From: Thermoflavimicrobium daqui
GTDB taxonomy: Bacteria > Bacillota > Bacilli > Thermoactinomycetales > Thermoactinomycetaceae
Direction of reading: 5' to 3'
Assembly (NCBI RefSeq): GCF_003313465.1
Contig: NZ_KZ845663.1
Coordinates: 295,911 to 359,910, forward strand
Length of the DNA stretch: 64,000 nucleotides
The translations under genes and the position numbers were made by a program. Of this stretch, positions 45,642-53,297 are shown piece after piece. The notes beneath the pieces are model-generated. The model worked only from the letters and a program-made list of their open reading frames with translations. It did no database searches and was not told the origin of the DNA. Each line of letters starts with the position of its first letter. Position 1 is the stretch's first letter.

Positions 45642-45669
45642 ATTCTTAAGATATGATTAACTTAAGAAT
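45642..45669. promoter_or_regulatory. Inverted repeat before the small two-gene operon
   Basis: Perfect 9-base arms ATTCTTAAG and CTTAAGAAT with a 10-base spacer, 30 bases before the first start codon. The size and place fit an operator for a dimeric repressor. Confidence 0.5.
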
Positions 45670-45699
45670 AACTAATTATAGATCAAAGGAGTTATACAC

Positions 45700-45846
45700 A
45701 TGCTTTTCCGTGACCCTAAAGATGAAATCGAATTTGAAATTGGCCCCTTGGAAGTAGAGATTGAGAGTGATGAAGTTGAACTAGAAATTGGTGGTTTAGA
45801 AATTGAGATTAGTAGAGATGGGATTGAAATAGAACTAGAAGACTAA
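45700..45846 (+). CDS. Small acidic protein with alternating beta repeats
   Basis: A 48-residue protein; ATG preceded by AAAGGAG. After MLFRDPKDE the chain alternates hydrophobic and acidic residues (IEFEIGPLEVEIE, VELEIGGLEIEI, GIEIELED), with almost no basic residues. This pattern would make amphipathic beta strands in two or three near-repeats. I know no family. A gene for a 56-residue membrane protein follows 24 bases later, so the two probably act together. Confidence 0.7.
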   Translation: MLFRDPKDEIEFEIGPLEVEIESDEVELEIGGLEIEISRDGIEIELED

Positions 45847-45869
45847 TCATATACCTGAGGTGTGAAATT

Positions 45870-46040
45870 ATGTCGAGATTAGGTAAAATTGTATTAGGAA
45901 TTGTAATCTCCCTTTTCATCTTATTTGTAATAATTGTTGGATTAGGAATATTCATTCTTAATAACATACTTGATTCGTTACCCAATTGGGATTGGCTTCA
46001 AGCTTTAAGTTGGCTTATTGATTTCTTTAATTCAAATTAA
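45870..46040 (+). CDS. Small membrane protein
   Basis: A 56-residue protein with GAGGTG before the ATG. It has a basic start (MSRLGK), one long membrane helix (IVLGIVISLFILFVIIVGLGIFIL) and a Trp-rich amphipathic C-terminal segment (LPNWDWLQALSWLIDFF). It looks like the partner of the acidic protein encoded just upstream. No function is known to me. A strong terminator ends the pair. Confidence 0.7.
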   Translation: MSRLGKIVLGIVISLFILFVIIVGLGIFILNNILDSLPNWDWLQALSWLIDFFNSN

Positions 46041-46076
46041 GCATGCTAATATTTGTCTAAATAGACATTTCATCAT

Positions 46077-46113
46077 AAAAAAGATGTTGGAGTTTATTTC
46101 CAATATCTTTTTT
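46077..46113 (+). terminator. Terminator of the small two-gene operon
   Basis: AAAAAAGATGTTGGA pairs with TCCAATATCTTTTTT (one mismatch) around a short loop; the T-run is part of the second arm. Confidence 0.88.
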
Positions 46114-46386
46114 ATTTACTAGCAAAAGTTGTATGGAACAAATAATTATCCCCATATTATTTGTGTCTACCTTCACAAAATATCCTACGGCACTTCAATC
46201 GTACAGCAAATATGTCCGCTATTCTATCTTTTGATATATGCCTAACAGTCTTTATTTCCTTTGCTGTTCAATTGGTTAACAATAGAATAGGGGATACCAT
46301 AAGCGAAACACCAAAAACTCCTCTTTTCATCCTGACTGTTGTTGCCTAAAATGAGGAAAGCTAGAAAAATAAATTTTATATCGCTA
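46114..46386. other. Gap before RNA element copy B
   Basis: A plus-strand frame (46161-46349) with a hydrophobic middle lies here but has no ribosome site and no recognisable domain; I treat it as non-coding or as debris. The last bases before 46387 would be the unique leader of element B. A weak promoter-like pair, TTGTTG (46339) and TAGAAA (46362), is possible. Confidence 0.3.
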
Positions 46387-46692
46387 AGGAGGTAAATAAC
46401 AGTACTCAGGAAGATAGTAAAGGTTAGATAAAGGTGGAAAAGAGTATCATTTTTTAATTGGAAGGAGGAAATTGCTGCAAAGCATGGAAAAAATAACTAA
46501 AGACGAACACCAAGTAGAAAATGGTACATGATGCTCATCTTACGAGTTCATGTATATGTACCGATGGCTAGTCGAGAATGGATGCCTGTGGAGTGTTATA
46601 CAAACCACAGTAGGGAGAACGTGCCGAGGTGGGACACGTTGAAACAGGAATCTTCTAGACATAGGGATTTTTTTCTATGTTTTTAGTAGCAG
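46387..46692 (+). ncRNA. 306-bp HEARO/omega-RNA-like element, copy B
   Basis: Second copy of the element at 39058-39363. Here the AACGTG/CACGTT stem (46618-46640) is intact, and so are CTGTGG/CCACAG (46586-46610), the GGTACAT/ATGTACC arm (46522-46561) and the terminal ACATAG/CTATGT hairpin with TTTT (46659-46684). About 26 base changes and a few single-base gaps separate the copies, several of them neutral to pairing. It ends seven bases before the start of the flavoprotein gene and leaves that gene without a clear ribosome site. No IscB, IsrB or TnpB gene is present in the window. Confidence 0.7.
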
Positions 46693-46699
46693 TTTGTTT

Positions 46700-47977
46700 A
46701 TGTACGTAGATGTGATTGTTATTGGAGGAGGACCAGCTGGACTAATGGCGAGTGCCTCTGCAGGGATACATGGAGCTAAAGTCCTTCTCTTAGATAAAGG
46801 AAATAAATTAGGAAGAAAACTGGCGATCTCTGGTGGAGGTCGTTGTAATGTTACCAATATCAAAGAAATTGATGAACTTATTAAACATATCCCCGGTAAT
46901 GGTCGTTTTCTATATAGTGTGTTTTCTATATTTAATAACTATGATATTGTTGATTTCTTCGAAAATATGGGTGTTGCTCTAAAAGAAGAAGACAATGGTC
47001 GCATGTTTCCTGTATCGAATAGTGCCAAGTCAGTAGTAGAAGCTCTAGTCCGTAAAGTGAGCGAAGTAGGTACTGAGATTCGTATAAACACTCCTGTCAA
47101 ACGTGTCTTATACCAAGATGGTCAAGTTCAAGGTGTAGAGTTAGATACAGGAGAGAAGATTAAAGCCACAGCAGTCATTATTGCTACCGGAGGGAAATCA
47201 GCCTCATTTACTGGAGCCAATGGAGATGGTTATGTTTGGGCAGAGGATGCAGGACATACCATCACTGAGTTATTTCCCACAGAAGTACCATTAACCTCAA
47301 CAGATTGGTTTATCCGCTCTAAGGCACTTCAAGGTCTTTCACTTCGTGATGTCATGTTAACAGTGATTAATCCCAAAGGGAAAAAATTAATATCACATCG
47401 TGGAGATATGCTCTTTACCCATTTTGGATTATCGGGTCCGATCGCACTTCGATGTAGTCAATTTGTCATTAAGGCTTTAAAAAAGTTTTCCGTTCCCACA
47501 GTATCCGTGCAAATCGATCTGTTCCCCGATCAACATCAAGAGATGTTACTACAAACCGTAAAACCTTGGAGCGAAAAGCATCCGAAAAAAACAGTGCGTA
47601 ATGCCTTAAAAACATTACTACCTGAACGACTCGTTCCAGTGCTAATGAGCCACTTGGAAATAACAGAAGATATTACCTGTTCTCAAGTATCCACTGAAAA
47701 ATGGCAGACACTATGTCAAACTCTCAAAGCCTTTCCCATCAATGTTAACGGTACCTTACCTTTAGAAAGAGCTTTTGTTACTGGCGGCGGTGTACATACC
47801 AAAGAAATCGCTCCCAAAACGATGGAGTCGAAACTAATGTCTGGTCTTTACTTCTGTGGTGAAGTCATCGATGTACATGGATACACAGGAGGGTATAATA
47901 TTACCGCAGCCATGTGTACAGGTTATGTCGCTGGAAAAAGTGCAGCTGAGCAGGTTGAGACTCGTAGAAAAAAATAA
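46700..47977 (+). CDS. NAD(P)/FAD-dependent oxidoreductase, HI0933/YtfP-like
   Basis: A 425-residue flavoprotein of the HI0933 family. It has the FAD motif DVIVIGGGPAGLMASASAG, GNKLGRKLAISGGGRCNVTN directly after, ATGGKSASFTGANGDGY, and the C-terminal GLYFCGEVIDVHGYTGGYNITAAMCTGYVAG. The substrate is unknown. The ATG at 46700 is preferred to a TTG at 46694; neither has a good ribosome site, because RNA element B ends at 46692. Expression may therefore be weak or leaderless. Confidence 0.88.
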   Translation: MYVDVIVIGGGPAGLMASASAGIHGAKVLLLDKGNKLGRKLAISGGGRCNVTNIKEIDELIKHIPGNGRFLYSVFSIFNNYDIVDFFENMGVALKEEDNGRMFPVSNSAKSVVEALVRKVSEVGTEIRINTPVKRVLYQDGQVQGVELDTGEKIKATAVIIATGGKSASFTGANGDGYVWAEDAGHTITELFPTEVPLTSTDWFIRSKALQGLSLRDVMLTVINPKGKKLISHRGDMLFTHFGLSGPIALRCSQFVIKALKKFSVPTVSVQIDLFPDQHQEMLLQTVKPWSEKHPKKTVRNALKTLLPERLVPVLMSHLEITEDITCSQVSTEKWQTLCQTLKAFPINVNGTLPLERAFVTGGGVHTKEIAPKTMESKLMSGLYFCGEVIDVHGYTGGYNITAAMCTGYVAGKSAAEQVETRRKK

Positions 47978-47995
47978 CGAATGATTCAATCCTTT

Positions 47996-48020
47996 CCTAT
48001 CCGATGGATAGGGATTTTTT
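47996..48020 (+). terminator. Terminator after the flavoprotein gene
   Basis: CCTATCC/GGATAGG stem with a GAT loop and a following GATTTTTT. Confidence 0.82.
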
Positions 48021-48280
48021 GTTTAGAGCACGGCTTTGCTCGACAGCCCTGCATAGGAATTTGGAGCGGATTGCACATGCCTTCCCCGTAATCACCAACC
48101 AGAGTCAACGGGAAATTGCACTTCCGATCTAGATGTGAACTCTTCAACTCTGATTTATCCATAAAAAGTGGTAATCCCTATGACCTAATGATATCATCAC
48201 AGAAGAAGACTCATAACACTAATCCGTTTTCCAAACGCAGAAACTAAACACGTATCAGTATAAGGGAAAGGAAGAACCAA
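48021..48280. other. Leader region of the RNA methyltransferase gene
   Basis: About 260 bases without a coding frame. A small GAGCA/TGCTC hairpin lies near 48026. I see no known riboswitch. AAGGGAAAGGAAG just before 48281 is the ribosome site. Confidence 0.35.
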
Positions 48281-49660
48281 ATGAAAGCACTACCTCCAGC
48301 CTTTTTGGAGCAGATGAATGAATTATTGGGCGAGGAATACCCCCGTTTCCTAAAAACCTACCAACTCCCACCCATTCGCTCCCTACGCGTCAATACATTA
48401 AAAGTTCACCCCGAACAACTACCAAAGATGGTTCCCTTTCATCTCGAACCAGTCCCTTGGTGTAAGGAAGCTTACTACTATCAACATGAAATCGATCGTC
48501 CTGGAAAACATGTCTATCATGCTGCAGGACTCTATTATATCCAAGATGCAAGTGCCATGTCTCCTGCCGAAGCCCTTGATCCGCAACCAGGTGAAAAAAT
48601 ATTAGACTTATGTGCCGCCCCTGGTGGAAAAACGACGCAAATCGCGGCCAAAATGAAAGGACACGGTATCCTGGTAGCCAATGAAGTGGACTCCAAACGC
48701 ATCAAAGCCTTAGTCGAAAATCTGGAGCGTTCAGGCGTTGCCAATGCGGTCGTACTCAACGAATATCCAGAGCATTTATCAGACCGTTTTGCCCATTTCT
48801 TTGATCGAATCTTAATCGATGCTCCTTGCTCTGGAGAAGGAATGTTTCGCAAAGACCCTGAAAGCGCTGAACGTTGGAGTCTACGTTCCGTTGAAAAGTG
48901 TGCAGAACTCCAGTTACAAATCTTATCATCTGCAGCACCTATGCTAAAAGCTGGAGGTAGACTGGTCTACTCAACCTGTACGTTTAATCCAAGAGAAAAT
49001 GAACAAGTGATTACTCATTTTCTAAACAAATATCCTGAATTCGAGCTCATATCCGTTCCCCAGGCACAATATTACCAACCCGGTCGGCCTGAGTGGGTAG
49101 AGAGCTCGCCTTCTGAACTAACACATACAGCAAGACTCTGGCCTCATCACTTACGAGGTGAAGGGCATTTTGTCGCTGTACTACAAAAAAAAGAAGGGTC
49201 TCAAGGTTATCAAAAAAGAGTAGGCAAGCACCCTGCCATCCACAGCCAATTGAAAAAGCTACTTCAAAATTTCAGCTCGGATACTCTTAAGCAAAGTCTG
49301 TTTTCAGGAACACTGACCTTATATGGTGAACATTTATATCTTGTCTCAAGCGAACTTCCTTCATTAAAAGGTTTACGTGTCGAGAGACCAGGACGTTATC
49401 TCGGACAAGCAAAAAAAAATCATTTTCTTCCTTCACATGCTTTAGCATTATCGCTTAGGCCAGAGTTGGTTCAACAAACGCTCAACTTTACCGAAGATGA
49501 ACCAGAACTATATCAGTATCTACAAGGTGAAGCCCTTTCCTATACACAAGGAAAAGGTTGGGTTCTCATCACAGTGAATCAGTTTCCACTTGGTTGGGGG
49601 AAAGCATCAGGCGGTCTTCTCAAAAACCATTATCCTAAATGGTTACGATGGGACAAATGA
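48281..49660 (+). CDS. RsmB/NOP-family RNA cytosine-5 methyltransferase (RsmF-like)
   Basis: Predicted rRNA or tRNA m5C methyltransferase of 459 residues. The catalytic core has ILDLCAAPGGKTTQIAAKM (SAM site), IDAPCSGEGMFRKDPE with the first catalytic Cys, and LVYSTCTFNPRENEQV with the second. The C-terminal 150 residues form the RsmF-type extra domain, with HLYLVSSELPSLKGLRVERPGRYLG and a terminal FPLGWGKASGGLLKNHYPK. Family position is clear; the exact target base is not. Confidence 0.92.
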   Translation: MKALPPAFLEQMNELLGEEYPRFLKTYQLPPIRSLRVNTLKVHPEQLPKMVPFHLEPVPWCKEAYYYQHEIDRPGKHVYHAAGLYYIQDASAMSPAEALDPQPGEKILDLCAAPGGKTTQIAAKMKGHGILVANEVDSKRIKALVENLERSGVANAVVLNEYPEHLSDRFAHFFDRILIDAPCSGEGMFRKDPESAERWSLRSVEKCAELQLQILSSAAPMLKAGGRLVYSTCTFNPRENEQVITHFLNKYPEFELISVPQAQYYQPGRPEWVESSPSELTHTARLWPHHLRGEGHFVAVLQKKEGSQGYQKRVGKHPAIHSQLKKLLQNFSSDTLKQSLFSGTLTLYGEHLYLVSSELPSLKGLRVERPGRYLGQAKKNHFLPSHALALSLRPELVQQTLNFTEDEPELYQYLQGEALSYTQGKGWVLITVNQFPLGWGKASGGLLKNHYPKWLRWDK

Positions 49661-49689
49661 TAGAGGGATAGGGTTTGCTTTTCCCTCTA
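49661..49689 (+). terminator. Terminator after the RNA methyltransferase gene
   Basis: TAGAGGGA/TCCCTCTA stem with a 13-base loop, followed by TTCATTCTT. A modest match. Confidence 0.6.
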
Positions 49690-49756
49690 TTCATTCTTAT
49701 CAAAGAAAGATCATCCAAAAGGAAGGATTTTGTTAATGAATGAATATCCTTTCCAC

Positions 49757-50761
49757 TTATTTTCCTTCCTCTGTTCCCATAAAAACAGATTTCCAAGACC
49801 GCTTTTGCCTCTTGGTTGCTTGCACAAAGAGCTCCCTTTTAATGAGTAGATATCTTTGCATTTCATTAACAAAATGAAACAAAGCAGCTCGAACCTCAAA
49901 TTCTTTGCGTTCTACTGGTAATGGAGATTTCTTGAAATTTTGCCTTATTTCCCTTAGTTCGTCCAAATAAAGGCTTACCGTATTACCTGGATGTATTCCT
50001 TGAGCCAAACGCTCTAAGTAGTCTGCAATGATAAGATTCTGTTCATAAGTTTCGTCAAGTGAACTTACCAATGGCATAATTCGTTGAATAATCTCAAACT
50101 GCTTCTCACGCATTTCAAAGTATCGCAAATAATCATTCTCAGTATAAAGTAAATTATTTTCTACATCACGGATCGCTTCTTCTTTTGCTTCTTGGATTAA
50201 CTTCTGTGTTTCTAATATTTCTTTGCCGTCCCAATCACTCTCACCATAACGTAAATAAATGGCATATTCATTAAAAATTTTTTTAAAGTTAGCTTCTACT
50301 AATTCTTGATATTCTTTCAAACGCTTTTCGGAGCTAGGCATAATTATATTCATTAATAAAGCAAAACTAATCCCTACTACAATGATTCCCAGCTCATTAA
50401 GCAGCGTAAGGCCATCCACTTTCCCTAACATAAATAAATGTAAAATAACGACGGCACTTGTTGAAACACTATTACCAGCCTTTAATGTTACTAATAGTGG
50501 AATAATTAGGAGCAAAAGAATAGTGATTACCCAAGGGTGAAAGCCGAATAACTTAAAAGCAGCAGCTGCAAATAAACTACCAATGATACAAGAAATAAAC
50601 TTCTCAACAGCACTTTCAATCGAACGTTGCCGTGTCTCCCTAATACATAAAATGGTTAGAACACCTGCAGAAGTATAAAATTCCAATCCTAACCATTTTG
50701 CCATAAGAATGGCTAATCCAGTACCAACGGCTGTCTTGATAACTCGAAATCCAATTTTCAT
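49757..50761 (-). CDS. Aromatic acid exporter family membrane protein (YqjA-like)
   Basis: A 334-residue protein: six N-terminal membrane helices of the ArAE_1 type (IGFRVIKTAVGTGLAILMAKWLG, then TRQRSIESAVEKF) and a helical cytoplasmic domain of about 190 residues (ArAE_1_C) starting near SSEKRLKEYQELVEANF. B. subtilis YqjA has the same build. Substrates are unknown. It stands alone on the minus strand. Confidence 0.85.
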   Translation of the reverse strand: MKIGFRVIKTAVGTGLAILMAKWLGLEFYTSAGVLTILCIRETRQRSIESAVEKFISCIIGSLFAAAAFKLFGFHPWVITILLLLIIPLLVTLKAGNSVSTSAVVILHLFMLGKVDGLTLLNELGIIVVGISFALLMNIIMPSSEKRLKEYQELVEANFKKIFNEYAIYLRYGESDWDGKEILETQKLIQEAKEEAIRDVENNLLYTENDYLRYFEMREKQFEIIQRIMPLVSSLDETYEQNLIIADYLERLAQGIHPGNTVSLYLDELREIRQNFKKSPLPVERKEFEVRAALFHFVNEMQRYLLIKRELFVQATKRQKRSWKSVFMGTEEGK

Positions 50762-51038
50762 GATATTTCACCTATACTTAACTCGATTCATATAAAATAA
50801 CTTTGAAGTCTTTCCTTATTTCATTTATTTTCATTCCTATTTTACCTTATTCCCTCTTTAGCGACTACCTTAGCCTATAGCGAAAAGCTACAAGTAAATA
50901 GCATTTAACTTTACAATTATTCCATTATATTTTGAATGTACAAATGATTGTAAAAATATTTAAAGGAAGTTAGCTCGGTCAACTGGAATAAATAACTTGT
51001 ATGTAAAAATAGGTTAAGAACAAAAGGAGTTGATATTT

Positions 51039-52160
51039 TTGAAATTTTTCCTCCCCATTCTTTTCTCTTTCTCTTTACTTTTTTCATCTGCCCCTATAAA
51101 TGGATTTGAAACAAAACATTCACAAGAAATTATCGTTAAGACAAAACAAAAAGAATTTCTAAATCAGTTTGGACATATTATCGATCACAACAAAAGTCTA
51201 GGGTTTTATGTTTTACGTTTAAATAATCCCTTATTAAAAAGACAGACTATACAAAAGCTTAAACAATTTTCTTTTATACAATATGTTGAAGAAAATAGCT
51301 CCTTTCAAACTACTACCTTCCCTAATGATCCAAAATATAATCAACAATATGGACTGAAAAAGGTACATGCTAAAGAAGCATGGGCTGTCACACAAGGGAA
51401 GCCAAATACACTTATCGCTACAATTGACACAGGAGTAAATTATACTCATCCTGATTTGAAAGGAAAAGTAGTCAAAGGTAAAGATTTTGTTGAGAAAGAT
51501 AATGACCCCATGGATAAAAATGGACATGGAACACATTGTGCCGGTATTGCAGCAGCTATCACAAATAACCAAATTGGTATCGCCAGCATGGCTCCAAAAA
51601 CAAAAATATTAGCTGTTAGAGCATTAGATGAAAATGGCGAAGGCTATTTATCCGATATTGCAAGTGGTATCACTTATGCTGTTGATCAAGGAGCTAAAAT
51701 TATTAACCTAAGCTTAGGATCTTCTGAAGACAGTCAAACTTTACGTGAAGCGGTTGAATATGCAGATCAAAAAGGAGCTATCGTGATTGCTGCAGCAGGA
51801 AATAATAGCTCATCCACACCCTTATATCCTGCTTTCTATTCAAAAGTAATCGCTGTTGCTGCTACTGACCAAAATGATGACAAAGCTGATTTTTCCAATT
51901 TTGGAACGTGGGTTGATATCGCCGCACCGGGTGTCGATATTTGGTCAACTTGGCTTAAACAAGGTTATCAACTTGAATCTGGTACTTCTATGGCTACCCC
52001 ACTCGTTTCTGGTGTTGCTGGACTCCTTGCCTCCCAAGGTAAAAATGCAAAGCAAATTCGTCAGGCTATTGAACAATCCGCTGATCAGGTTCAAGGGACA
52101 GGGCTTTACTGGAGAAACGGACGATTAAATGCCGAAAAAGCGGTAAAAACAAAATCTTAA
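51039..52160 (+). CDS. Secreted S8 subtilisin-like protease, thermitase type
   Basis: Extracellular serine protease of 373 residues: signal peptide (residues 1-22), a short I9-like pro-region, and a catalytic domain with Asp130 (IATIDTGVN), His163 (GHGTHCAGIAA), oxyanion Asn255 (AAAGNNS) and Ser317 (SGTSMATP). Long matches to thermitase of Thermoactinomyces vulgaris, as I recall it, include the PNDPKYNQQYG opening. The residue after TSMATP is Leu where most have His. The start is TTG at 51039, ten bases after AGGAG; a TTG at 51030 is too close to the site. Confidence 0.92.
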   Translation: MKFFLPILFSFSLLFSSAPINGFETKHSQEIIVKTKQKEFLNQFGHIIDHNKSLGFYVLRLNNPLLKRQTIQKLKQFSFIQYVEENSSFQTTTFPNDPKYNQQYGLKKVHAKEAWAVTQGKPNTLIATIDTGVNYTHPDLKGKVVKGKDFVEKDNDPMDKNGHGTHCAGIAAAITNNQIGIASMAPKTKILAVRALDENGEGYLSDIASGITYAVDQGAKIINLSLGSSEDSQTLREAVEYADQKGAIVIAAAGNNSSSTPLYPAFYSKVIAVAATDQNDDKADFSNFGTWVDIAAPGVDIWSTWLKQGYQLESGTSMATPLVSGVAGLLASQGKNAKQIRQAIEQSADQVQGTGLYWRNGRLNAEKAVKTKS

Positions 52161-52221
52161 TCTCCGATACATAGGGTTAGATATTTGTGAACAGAGTGAT
52201 TTTCTATTGGATCTTTGTACT

Positions 52222-52260
52222 AAAAAAACGTCCACCAATTGGTTTGGTAGGACGTTTTTT
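52222..52260. terminator. Bidirectional terminator
   Basis: AAAAAACGTCC pairs with GGACGTTTTTT, with an inner ACCAA/TTGGT pair. It separates the protease gene from the convergent lipoprotein gene. Confidence 0.9.
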
Positions 52261-52266
52261 AGCTTA

Positions 52267-52884
52267 TTATTGTAACTTAAGAGCTTTCCCATCTTCAGTC
52301 GTAACAGAGAATTTCACTTTATTCGGGTCAATTTTACCTTTATCCACTCGGAAGTAGCCACGTGCTGGTAGATCCTTATCCTCTGGTGTACTAAAGCTTG
52401 GATCAGATGGTTTTACAACAATATTAATTAAATCAGGTCCTTTTTTCTCAACACGAATAACATCCAATTTTTTCCCTTTTAAATCTTCGTTTCCTACTTG
52501 AACCTCTATGTAATCTTCACGATCCCAAGAATATTTAATATAACTTTCTATACTACCAGCATGCTTATCTTTCGTATGCACCCGAATTCCTGGTGTTGAG
52601 CTTGGAGGATGGCTAGAGTTTGTAGGTCCATATTTATCAGCTCGAAAACCAATTTCCTCTCCTTGTTGTTTTGCTGCAACACCTACAGTTTGACTATTAT
52701 TGTTTGTAGTATCGTTATTTTGATTCACACTATTGTTGTTATTATTTTCATTTTGCTGCTGATAGTCGCCTTGCGTGTTTTGTTCTTGGGGCTGATTTTT
52801 TCCACCAGGGAGTAATAGACCACACCCACTAAATAATAGCATAGAGAGGGCAAAAGTAGACAACACTACTAATTTCTTTTTCAA
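52267..52884 (-). CDS. Lipoprotein of unknown function
   Basis: A 205-residue protein exported and lipid-anchored: MKKKLVVLSTFALSMLLFSGC contains the lipobox LFSGC with Cys21. A low-complexity linker of Asn and Gln (residues 30-66) separates the anchor from a C-terminal domain of about 130 residues that looks beta-rich (GIRVHTKDKH, YIEVQVGNED, VDKGKIDPNKVKFSV). I do not recognise the domain. The ATG follows TAGGAGG. Confidence 0.75.
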   Translation of the reverse strand: MKKKLVVLSTFALSMLLFSGCGLLLPGGKNQPQEQNTQGDYQQQNENNNNNSVNQNNDTTNNNSQTVGVAAKQQGEEIGFRADKYGPTNSSHPPSSTPGIRVHTKDKHAGSIESYIKYSWDREDYIEVQVGNEDLKGKKLDVIRVEKKGPDLINIVVKPSDPSFSTPEDKDLPARGYFRVDKGKIDPNKVKFSVTTEDGKALKLQ

Positions 52885-53091
52885 TCTAAATACCTCCTAA
52901 AAAATTCTCTTAATTTGATTAAAACTCGTCCGTAAGAAAGTGTCAATAAATAATACCTATGACAATTTTGCCACATTTATCCTATTTAATAAAAGTATAA
53001 AATATAATTTGGTTTTTTATATATAAAACATTAGTTTTAGCAAAATCCCGCTGAATTAATCGGATATTTATTCTTATATATTAAAATTTAA
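52885..53091. other. AT-rich gap upstream of the lipoprotein gene
   Basis: About 200 bases with no coding frame; it should hold the promoter of the lipoprotein gene on the minus strand. No clear boxes can be fixed. Confidence 0.3.
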
Positions 53092-53128
53092 AGTCCACTC
53101 TTTTGTGTACAGTTATGAAGAGTGGACT
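53092..53128 (-). terminator. Terminator of the mutS2 unit
   Basis: Perfect 11-bp arms AGTCCACTCTT and AAGAGTGGACT with a 15-base loop; on the minus strand it is followed by TTAAATTTTAAT. It lies after mutS2 and the 26-codon gene behind it. Confidence 0.75.
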
Positions 53129-53198
53129 AAGACTGCTAATAAACTTTTTTTCGATATACAGAACAGAAAAACAATGCCAGCTAGACGATAGCAAATGA

Positions 53199-53279
53199 TT
53201 AACGGTAAAACAGCCAGTAAATCCCAACAATTAAAAAAACCACACTAACGACCCCTAAGATTTTGGGAAGGTACTTCAT
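53199..53279 (-). CDS. Very small membrane peptide after mutS2
   Basis: A 26-codon frame, ATG at 53279 with GGAGG eight bases upstream, 18 bases after the mutS2 stop. The peptide has a basic start (MKYLPK) and a single membrane helix (ILGVVSVVFLIVGIYWLF) with a final YR. The ribosome site, the spacing and the downstream terminator support translation. Function is unknown. Confidence 0.6.
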   Translation of the reverse strand: MKYLPKILGVVSVVFLIVGIYWLFYR

Positions 53280-53297
53280 TCGTATCCTCCATTCCAT

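Noticed and set aside
46161-46349. Frame of 62 codons before RNA element B with a hydrophobic middle
   Set aside because: No ribosome site, no family, and other frames look equally open; left as debris or chance.
39058-46692. The two repeats as ends of one 7.6-kb composite transposon
   Set aside because: The copies are in direct orientation and the genes between them (trxA, etfA, etfB, fadR, lcfA) are conserved chromosomal genes in their usual order; no transposase is present.
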